64,000 bases of DNA from Solimonas marina (GTDB lineage: Bacteria; Pseudomonadota; Gammaproteobacteria; Nevskiales; Nevskiaceae): the NCBI RefSeq assembly GCF_012241385.1, contig NZ_JAAVXB010000007.1, positions 177,509-241,508 on the forward strand. The letters are read 5' to 3'. Numbering within the stretch: the stretch's first letter is position 1; the number at the start of each line of letters is the position of its first letter. A program made the position numbers and the translations under genes. Of the stretch, positions 59,461 to 64,000 are shown piece after piece. The notes beneath the pieces are model-generated. The model did not search any database, had not been told where the DNA came from, and worked only from the letters and a program-made list of their open reading frames with translations.

Positions 59461-60147
59461 TCAGCTGTCGCGCATCGCGCGAACGAAGTCTTCGAGCCGA
59501 CGACCGGACTGATCGGGATACACGATGCCGGTAGCGTCGGCACCGCCGATGCGATCGACGCGAAAATTTCGGAAGTCGCCGCGCAGTTCGCACCACGCCC
59601 CGAGCAACCAACTGCCGCCCCAGAAGAACAGCCCCAGCGGCCAGACACGGCGCTGCGTACGCCGTCCACGCTCATCACCGTAATCGAGGTCGAGTACATC
59701 ACGCGCAGCGATCGCCGCACGCAAGCGATCGATGTATGCGGCGGTCTGCGCGGTCAGCGGCTCACCGATTCGCGGCGCGTACAGCGGCGTGCGCTCCAAG
59801 GCCACGCGCTCACGCTCCGGCAAGGCCGCCGCGAGCTTGGCCCAGACCGACGCGACCCCGCGCTGCAGCTCCGGACTTCCCCAGGTCTGCAACATGCGCA
59901 AGCCCGCCGCCAGCGACTCGATTTCCTCGCGCGTGAACATCAGCGGCGGCAACTCGAAATGCGGCGCCAACCGATAACCAACGCCCGCCTCGCCCTCGAT
60001 CGGCACGCCGGTCAGCGTCAGATCGCGCACGTCGCGATAGATCGTGCGTTCGGAGACCTGCAGCCAACCGGCGAGCTGCGCGGCCGTCGTCCGCCGCCGG
60101 CCACGCAGAAACTGCACGATCTGGAACAGACGGTCGGCCCGGCGCAT
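59461..60147 (-). CDS. WYL-domain transcriptional regulator (YafY type)
   Basis: This 228-residue protein has an N-terminal HTH (MRRADRLFQIVQFLRGRRRTTAAQLAGWLQVSERTIYRDVRDL), a middle helical region and a C-terminal WYL domain (LDYGDERGRRTQRRVWPLGLFFWGGSWLLGAWCELRGDFRNFRVDRI), where the family Trp-Tyr-Leu appears as Ser-Trp-Leu. WYL regulators sense ligands or nucleic acids and often control DNA-repair or stress genes. It lies 30 nt downstream of the VOC protein gene and is probably co-transcribed with it; such a pair is common. Confidence 0.93.
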   Translation of the reverse strand: MRRADRLFQIVQFLRGRRRTTAAQLAGWLQVSERTIYRDVRDLTLTGVPIEGEAGVGYRLAPHFELPPLMFTREEIESLAAGLRMLQTWGSPELQRGVASVWAKLAAALPERERVALERTPLYAPRIGEPLTAQTAAYIDRLRAAIAARDVLDLDYGDERGRRTQRRVWPLGLFFWGGSWLLGAWCELRGDFRNFRVDRIGGADATGIVYPDQSGRRLEDFVRAMRDS

Positions 60148-60177
60148 GAACGCCAGTGTGCCTCAGCCCGCACGCAC

Positions 60178-60543
60178 TCAGCGCACCGCCTTCGGATTGA
60201 AATGCGGATTCTGGATCAGACCAAAGCGATTGCCGTTCGGATCGAGCACGCTCGCCACGCGAATACCGTCGCCAACATCCCGCACCGCATCACAGGGCTG
60301 CGCGCCCAGTGCCAACACCCGCGCCAGCTCCGCCTCGATATCGGCACAGCCCCAGTACGCCTTGCTGCCATCGGCCGACGGCACCAGATCCGGCACCAGC
60401 CCCAACTCGAAACCGCCGCAAGCAAAGCCGACGTAATACGGCTGGTCATAGTAAGGCTCGACACCGAGCAACTTCGTATAGAAGACCCTCGCGGCATCGA
60501 GATCCGGCGACGGATAGATCGCCGTACGCAATCCGAGAATCAT
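60178..60543 (-). CDS. VOC (glyoxalase/bleomycin-resistance) family protein
   Basis: This 121-residue protein has MILGLRTAIYPSPDLDAARVFYTKLLGVEPYYDQPYYVGFACGGFELGLVP and VLDPNGNRFGLIQNPHF, the two beta-alpha-beta-beta-beta halves of the VOC fold. The metal ligands of true glyoxalase I are not clearly conserved, so it may bind a ligand rather than catalyse. It is transcribed ahead of the WYL regulator gene. Confidence 0.9.
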   Translation of the reverse strand: MILGLRTAIYPSPDLDAARVFYTKLLGVEPYYDQPYYVGFACGGFELGLVPDLVPSADGSKAYWGCADIEAELARVLALGAQPCDAVRDVGDGIRVASVLDPNGNRFGLIQNPHFNPKAVR

Positions 60544-60637
60544 GGCAACGCTCCTGGCTGGTGGAAGTCCGCAGTGTGCACCCGGCCTACTGACACCATG
60601 GCGTCAGGAGGCCCCATCGCGACAGCCCAAAGCAGGG

Positions 60638-61333
60638 TTAGCGGCTCTTCTGAATCCAGGCCAGCACGGGGTTCACCCATTCCTTCATCGGCGTATAGAA
60701 CGCCCCGTGCGACCGACCGGTGGAAATCGAAATCTCCTCGAACGACTCGGGCTTCTCAGCGTGCCGAGCGAGCGGCGCGCAGCTGTTGCCGGCCAGTGTG
60801 TCGCTGGTCTCATAAATGGACAGAACCCGGCCGGTCAAGCGCAGCTGCGGCTCACCCGGCCGCGGCCAGCATGCGGCAAGCAGAACAAACCGTACCTGCG
60901 GCCGGCGCAGAAAGCTGGAAACATGAATCGCAATATCGCCGCCCTTGGAGAAGCCGACCACCACGATGTGCTCGGGCGGAACGCCGCTGCGAATCGCGGC
61001 CTCGATCTGGGAGACCACCAGACCCGCATACTCGTTGACATCGGTATTGGGCCTGCGCTGAGCGGAAATGACTGTCGCCCCTTGGCTGGCGAGCGCCTCC
61101 AGGATGGCGGGATAGTCATACAAACCAAAGCTCGAATCCGTCGGCCGCGGCCCAAGATTCTCAACGACCCGTCCATGCAAATAGATCAGATACGTCGCAG
61201 ACGGATCAACCGCCGAAGGGAACGCAGTGACGATTTTCTGCGCGAACGCCGGAGCGGCAACAAGACAGAGCAGGAGGAAAGACCACTTTTTAAAGCTACA
61301 AACCGTTGACCTACCCCCTCGAACGCAACTCAT
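60638..61333 (-). CDS. secreted alpha/beta hydrolase
   Basis: This protein of about 231 residues has a signal peptide (FLLLCLVAAPAFAQ) and an alpha/beta-hydrolase core. LIYLHGRVVEN is the oxyanion strand region. VVVGFSKGGDIAIH holds the nucleophile Ser. ISTGRSHGAFYTP carries the likely catalytic His. The substrate is unknown. ATG 61333 was chosen because it overlaps the upstream methyltransferase stop codon (ATGA) with an AGGA seven bases before it; ATG 61339 is an alternative. This is a translationally coupled pair, and its DNA is somewhat less GC-rich than the core region to the left. Confidence 0.8.
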   Translation of the reverse strand: MSCVRGGRSTVCSFKKWSFLLLCLVAAPAFAQKIVTAFPSAVDPSATYLIYLHGRVVENLGPRPTDSSFGLYDYPAILEALASQGATVISAQRRPNTDVNEYAGLVVSQIEAAIRSGVPPEHIVVVGFSKGGDIAIHVSSFLRRPQVRFVLLAACWPRPGEPQLRLTGRVLSIYETSDTLAGNSCAPLARHAEKPESFEEISISTGRSHGAFYTPMKEWVNPVLAWIQKSR

Positions 61334-62070
61334 CGGCATGTCCTTTTGTCGCCCGCCAAAACTAGGATGGGCGGCCGCCTCATATGCTCATCCAGAGAGG
61401 GCTGCGCAAGCATTGCAGCCTTCGTAGGTCTAGGCTCCGACAATTTTTGAATCGACAGCCCGGCAGATGCCATGGCGTTTACATACGTTTCAACTGTCCG
61501 ATGGTATTTAATGACACCCGCCACAAACCAGTTGGCGTGTCGAACTCCCTCCTCAAAATAGCGATCGATCGGCCAGTGAAGCTTATGGCTCTCGTCCAAG
61601 CTGTACCAGCCGGCCAATAAGGAGGTGCAAATAGGATGTTCGACGGAGAAGATGAGGCGCCCGTTCGGTCGCAGTGCGGCAGCAATCTTCTGGATCACGG
61701 GACCAAGGTCTTTAACGTAATGCAGGCACATTGAAGACACCGCAACGTCAAAGGATGCTTCTTCGATTTCGACGTCCTCGACGGCACCAACATGAAATGA
61801 TAGCCGCTTATCTTGGTTTCGCCGCTTCGCTTCAGCGATCATTTTTTCAGAAATATCGAACCCAACAAACCGACCGGCGCCTTGATCTAGGCAGTGGCGC
61901 GCAAACTTCCCGAAGCCACAGCCGAGGTCGAGAATATCAAGGCCGTCAAGCTCCGGTAGAAGATCGCGAACAGCAGGCTCTTCGATGGAGACATTAAGGC
62001 CGCTCTCGCCAGCCCGAAGAGCCATATAGCCACTAAAGAAATCCGGATCATCGTAGATATTTTGCTTCAT
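61330..62070 (-). CDS. class I SAM-dependent methyltransferase
   Basis: This 246-residue protein begins MKQNIYDDPDFFSGYMALRA. The fold is shown by motif I DILDLGCGFGKFARHCLDQGA, motif II FVGFDISEKMI, and ALRPNGRLIFSVEHPI. The pattern YDDPDFFSGYMALR is typical of small-molecule methyltransferases (UbiE/BioC-like branch). The substrate is unknown. The DNA is clearly AT-richer than the core genes, and the gene borders an integron-like region with repeats, so it may have been acquired. Its stop overlaps the start of the hydrolase gene. Confidence 0.9.
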   Translation of the reverse strand: MKQNIYDDPDFFSGYMALRAGESGLNVSIEEPAVRDLLPELDGLDILDLGCGFGKFARHCLDQGAGRFVGFDISEKMIAEAKRRNQDKRLSFHVGAVEDVEIEEASFDVAVSSMCLHYVKDLGPVIQKIAAALRPNGRLIFSVEHPICTSLLAGWYSLDESHKLHWPIDRYFEEGVRHANWFVAGVIKYHRTVETYVNAMASAGLSIQKLSEPRPTKAAMLAQPSLDEHMRRPPILVLAGDKRTCR

Positions 62071-62132
62071 TCAATTCGCCTCTCGACCTTCGTTCCGCCT
62101 TGCTGTCATCGTGTACGATGCAGAAATTTTGT

Positions 62133-62199
62133 AGCTGACGCAGGGCGGGATTCGATCGCGGTTCGCGACAGGCGGAATAAATTCCGCGCTAAGCGAGCT
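62133..62199. repeat. palindromic repeat, internally deleted copy (family copy 4)
   Basis: CAGGGCGGGATTC then GATCGCGGTTCGCGACAGG then CGGAATAAATTCCGCGCTAA. It matches the copy at 62321-62404 but lacks about 20 bp of that copy's left arm. Its inner part GTCGCGGTTCGCGAC-like core is itself palindromic. Confidence 0.75.
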
Positions 62200-62215
62200 T
62201 GCTACGCCACCGGTG

Positions 62216-62260
62216 ATTGTTACCCATGTCTCCGGCTTTTTTGTTACCTATCTGACCGGC
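62216..62260. mobile_element. possible remnant of an IS481-type insertion sequence end
   Basis: TGTTACCCATGTCTCCGG followed after 6 nt by TTGTTACCTATCTGACCGG is a pair of near-repeats spaced like the internal repeats at the ends of IS481-family elements. No transposase gene is present. The assignment is from recalled resemblance only. Confidence 0.3.
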
Positions 62261-62320
62261 CGTTCAGTTGGGCCGCCTTGGCATTGACCCTCTTGAGTTC
62301 GTAACGGCCATAAATGATCA

Positions 62321-62404
62321 GCTGACGTAGGGCGGGATTCATCCCGCCTTTCGAGATTCGGTCGCGGTTCGCGACAGGCGGAATAAATTCCGCCCTACAC
62401 GAGC
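62321..62404. repeat. palindromic repeat, full copy (family copy 5)
   Basis: GTAGGGCGGGATTCATCCCG at the left and GGAATAAATTCCGCCCTAC at the right flank a GTCGCGGTTCGCGAC core. The left arm is almost identical to the arm of the copy at 3858-3920, 58 kb away. It overlaps the stop codon of the small cassette gene. Confidence 0.8.
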
Positions 62405-62532
62405 TGAGTGGGCGCATAGATTGCGATGGCTCCGCTCGAGCCGAGCGTGACCAAAAAGCCGATGCCAACGATATATCTCGTAGGCTCCTCCGGCATTGCT
62501 ATCTTCTTAGTATGGCGAGAAGGGTTGACCAT
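62395..62532 (-). CDS. 45-residue single-helix membrane protein in a cassette
   Basis: A short frame of 45 codons starts at ATG 62532, four bases after an attC-like R' box. It reads MVNPSRHTKKIAMPEEPTRY followed by a hydrophobic stretch (IVGIGFLVTLGSSGAIAIYA, about residues 21-40) and ends TQLV. A basic N-terminus and one membrane helix suggest a small inner-membrane protein. It occupies the place of a cassette gene, but it has no weighty conservation evidence; treat as probable. Confidence 0.5.
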   Translation of the reverse strand: MVNPSRHTKKIAMPEEPTRYIVGIGFLVTLGSSGAIAIYAPTQLV

Positions 62533-62535
62533 GAC

Positions 62536-62587
62536 TTCTAACGCTTGGGTTCACGCGCGGCGCGTAACTTGCGCAAGCAAGTTACGT
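62536..62587 (-). other. short attC-like site
   Basis: On the minus strand it starts ACGTAAC and ends with GTTAGAA (62542-62536), close to the R''/R' consensus. An AACTTG/CAAGTT stem lies inside. At 52 nt it is shorter than most attC sites, and both core boxes deviate at one position. The preceding gene's stop codon lies within it and the next start follows by 3 nt, as in real cassettes. Confidence 0.5.
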
Positions 62588-62941
62588 AACGTCGCGTGGA
62601 ACCCCTTGTTGCGCCTGAACTCCGCAAGACGCACAGAAATTTGCAGATGGAGTACGTAACGGCCTGCCGCAGCTTGTGCATGGCCGACCGTATAGGCTTG
62701 CTCTGTGATGCCAGATAGCATTTGTGTTCTCCTCCGAAACTCCCGTGAGCGACCGATACAGCTCCAGTGCGTGGTTCTCCACTGCACTCTTAGCCTCTGC
62801 CAGGCTGGCTCCGTGGCTCTCTCGATACTGCTGAATGCTCTGTATACGGTGCACCAGCAGATGCTCGATTCTCTTCCACTCATGCTCATCAAGCATGGGA
62901 ACCTCAGCTTGGCATCGCCAGCAGTAAAGAAGCCTCGCCAT
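62582..62941 (-). CDS. cassette-borne zinc-ribbon protein
   Basis: This 119-residue protein begins MARLLYCWRCQAEVPMLDEH, an N-terminal CxxC. It has a charged helical middle (RIQSIQQYRESHGASLAEAKSAVENHALELYRSLTG) and ends with a four-Cys zinc ribbon, CTSCGRPLRTPSANFCASCG. A nucleic-acid or protein-binding role is plausible; no specific function is known, and related proteins occur as cassette genes. It starts 4 nt after a GTTGGGT R' box, and its stop codon lies inside the next attC-like site. Confidence 0.8.
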   Translation of the reverse strand: MARLLYCWRCQAEVPMLDEHEWKRIEHLLVHRIQSIQQYRESHGASLAEAKSAVENHALELYRSLTGVSEENTNAIWHHRASLYGRPCTSCGRPLRTPSANFCASCGVQAQQGVPRDVT

Positions 62942-62945
62942 TCAG

Positions 62946-63023
62946 ACCCAACGCCCAGCATCAGCCGCTGGGCTGGCGGAGCGAAGCGGAGACAGCCCGG
63001 TCGGTTGCATGCACTGGTTGGGG
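62946..63023 (-). other. attC integron recombination site
   Basis: On the minus strand it begins CCCCAACCAGTGCATGCAAC and ends TGATGCTGGGCGTTGGGT. The outer halves pair (CCAAC with GTTGG, CCAG with CTGG), and GGGCTG / CAGCCC form the inner stem around a GCTTCGCTCCGC loop region. R' is GTTGGGT (62952-62946). The zinc-ribbon gene starts 4 nt later. Confidence 0.8.
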
Positions 63024-63026
63024 CTA

Positions 63027-63446
63027 TCACGCATCTACGGCTCCAATCCGCTGCATAAGCGGATGAGTATTTTTTGCCATGAAATCTACGGCGTAAAGGA
63101 GGTTTCCGTCTCGCTCGCGTATTTCAATTATTTGCAGGTTTTTCCTTACGCGGAACTTCAGGCTTTGCCAAAGATAGCTTTGATGCTGATGGGCAGAATT
63201 GATGACTATGCCCTCATCGGTGAGTTGAAGCTTGTGATTCAGATACCGAACCAAGGGCCAACCCGCAAAACTCAAACCACCGAATAGCAAACCAAGCCCT
63301 GCCATCACAACTGAAGCTTGAATGCTCGGAGCCAACCAAAGCGCAAATGTGACGCAAAAAACTGTAGCGGCACCGAACGCTATGAGGCCAAATACCAGTG
63401 CTGCCTTAAGCCAAACTTGATTCTCGATGGTGACCGGAGAGTTCAT
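63027..63446 (-). CDS. cassette-borne membrane protein with PH-like tail
   Basis: This 139-residue protein begins MNSPVTIENQVWLKAALVFG. There are two membrane helices (about residues 14-37 and 45-62), then a soluble domain (LQLTDEGIVINSAHQHQSYLWQSLKFRVRKNLQIIEIRERDGN) with the beta pattern of small PH-like domains. Function is unknown. ATG 63446 is used; an in-frame TTG lies inside the R' core. It starts 9 nt after one attC and ends 3 nt before the next, the compact layout of a cassette. Confidence 0.75.
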   Translation of the reverse strand: MNSPVTIENQVWLKAALVFGLIAFGAATVFCVTFALWLAPSIQASVVMAGLGLLFGGLSFAGWPLVRYLNHKLQLTDEGIVINSAHQHQSYLWQSLKFRVRKNLQIIEIRERDGNLLYAVDFMAKNTHPLMQRIGAVDA

Positions 63447-63455
63447 CCCGTTTAG

Positions 63456-63524
63456 CCCCAACGCACCAGCTCAGGCGCGGCTCCGCCGAAGGCGGAGACG
63501 TCGCACTGCAGCGCCTTGTTGGGC
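63456..63524 (-). other. attC integron recombination site
   Basis: On the minus strand: GCCCAACAAGGCGCTGCAG at the R'' end, a TCCGCC/GGCGGA hairpin in the centre, and CTGAGCTGGTGCGTTGGGG at the R' end. The two ends are complementary with the expected unpaired bases. It shares AACAAG, CAGTGCGACGTC and GCGCCTGA with the site at 63922-63990, so both belong to one attC subfamily. Confidence 0.88.
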
Positions 63525-63531
63525 TGTTCTC

Positions 63532-63903
63532 TCATGGCGTGCCGGAAGACCGACTTTTTGGATAAAAGGACACGTAAGCTGGCTTGGCCGTTACTTTTAG
63601 CGGGCCTTTACGGGGGATGACATAGCTCGCATACCCCTTGAAGTGACGATGCCTGGATAGATAGTGCGGATAGTGCTCGAAGTGCCAGCGGCATTGCTCA
63701 ATAAAGACGGCCGAGTCAATCTCAACAACCTTACAAAGAGCTTCAAATTTGTTGAGATCGTCCATTAACTCAGCACACTCTTCCGGCGTCGCCGAGTTGG
63801 GACCGCCAAGAATCCCTGCTGGAAGTTCATGCACCGCGTATTCAAGTCCCAGACGGAGCTCTTCGTAGCTCTCTACAGACTGTTTCCATGTTTTGTCGCT
63901 CAT
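63532..63903 (-). CDS. cassette-borne protein of unknown function
   Basis: This 123-residue soluble protein begins MSDKTWKQSVESYEELRLGL and contains YAVHELPAGILGGPNSATPEECAELMDDLNKFEALCKVVEID, then IEQCRWHFEHYPHYLSRHRHFKGYASYVI. It is rich in aromatic residues and His. I do not recognise a family. ATG 63903 was chosen over a TTG inside the attC core. It lies between two strong attC sites, so it is a complete integron cassette gene. Its DNA is AT-richer than the chromosomal core. Confidence 0.75.
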   Translation of the reverse strand: MSDKTWKQSVESYEELRLGLEYAVHELPAGILGGPNSATPEECAELMDDLNKFEALCKVVEIDSAVFIEQCRWHFEHYPHYLSRHRHFKGYASYVIPRKGPLKVTAKPAYVSFYPKSRSSGTP

Positions 63904-63921
63904 GCCACGCCTCTTTCTTAC

Positions 63922-63990
63922 GCCCAACGCCGTGCTTCAGGCGCGTCCACGCCTCCGGCGTGGACGTCGCACTGGAAGCACTTGTTATAG
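63922..63990 (-). other. attC integron recombination site
   Basis: On the minus strand it begins CTATAACAAGTGCTTCCAG and ends GCCTGAAGCACGGCGTTGGGC. GCTTC pairs with GAAGC, and CCACGCC / GGCGTGG form the central hairpin. R' is a perfect GTTGGGC (63928-63922). It is the attC nearest the window end, so more cassettes probably lie beyond 64000. Confidence 0.85.
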
Positions 63991-64000
63991 CGCATACGTC

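Larger units (their letters stand above)
62071..62394. other. repeat-rich intergenic region at the cassette-array boundary
   Basis: I see no gene here. It contains two palindromic repeats (62133-62199 and 62321-62404) and, between them, a short sequence resembling an IS end (62216-62260). It separates the methyltransferase-hydrolase pair from the cassette array. Confidence 0.65.

Noticed and set aside
62267..62273. GTTGGGC core as another attC site
   Set aside because: No matching second core box or paired stem is found at a suitable distance on either side.

Overview
This 64 kb window is high-GC chromosomal DNA from a gammaproteobacterium. A Xanthomonadales- or Nevskiales-like relative is the best guess. 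The basis is the E. coli-like order gloB / yafS-type methyltransferase / rnhA / dnaQ, a fadBA operon, an AlgP-like Lys/Ala histone-like protein, a class II DAHP synthase, TonB-dependent uptake, and several outer-membrane lipoproteins. This is inference from gene content; no rRNA or tRNA gene was seen.

Layout. 1-6.3 kb: the two edges of a glycan-synthesis region (a truncated GT4 glycosyltransferase and a large GT4-sulfotransferase fusion) flank an AT-richer islet of small genes (DUF1877, an Imm26-like immunity protein, orphans) with two integron-type attC sites and palindromic repeats. 6.6-8.3 kb: NAD-type isocitrate dehydrogenase and a lipoprotein. 8.4-14.9 kb: a tightly overlapping operon of three secreted lipoprotein hydrolases (PHP metallohydrolase, GH31 glycosidase, purple-acid-phosphatase-like phosphoesterase). 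14.9-18.3 kb: fadBA. 18.5-20.7 kb: histone H1-like protein and an ArsR-methyltransferase. 20.8-23.7 kb: dnaQ, rnhA, yafS-like, gloB. 24.2-35 kb: lon, pbpC, a thioester-containing alpha-2-macroglobulin and a small anchored protein. 35-37.6 kb: ZIP-like metal transporter with a Zur-like box, DUF1993 and Sel1-repeat proteins.

37.6-39.4 kb holds the most unusual structure. The last 63 bp of the DAHP synthase gene is present three times in a row, separated by two identical 128-bp bodies. The pattern is att-body-att-body-att, as expected for tandem site-specific insertion of a miniature element that rebuilds the gene end. 39.4-43.6 kb: an MFS exporter, class I aldolase and a SulP anion transporter, the last two behind long structured leaders; the SulP leader contains a 10-codon reading frame ending Pro-Pro-stop. 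43.6-49.4 kb: DUF4105, a metal-binding-like periplasmic protein with a di-haem peroxidase, and a MarR-isochorismatase-membrane protein-MFS operon with a perfect 24-bp operator. 49.5-52.5 kb: mutS and a monooxygenase-fold protein. 52.5-59.5 kb: a Fur-box TonB receptor divergent from a marR-tolC-emrA-emrB efflux operon. 59.5-62.1 kb: WYL regulator, VOC protein, hydrolase and methyltransferase.

62.4-64 kb is an integron cassette array on the minus strand: four small cassette genes (one of only 45 codons), each preceded by an attC site. No integrase lies in the window. The cassette orientation predicts that intI, if present, is beyond base 64000. Together with the two attC sites near 3 kb, the region carries separated attC clusters of the CALIN or sedentary-integron kind.
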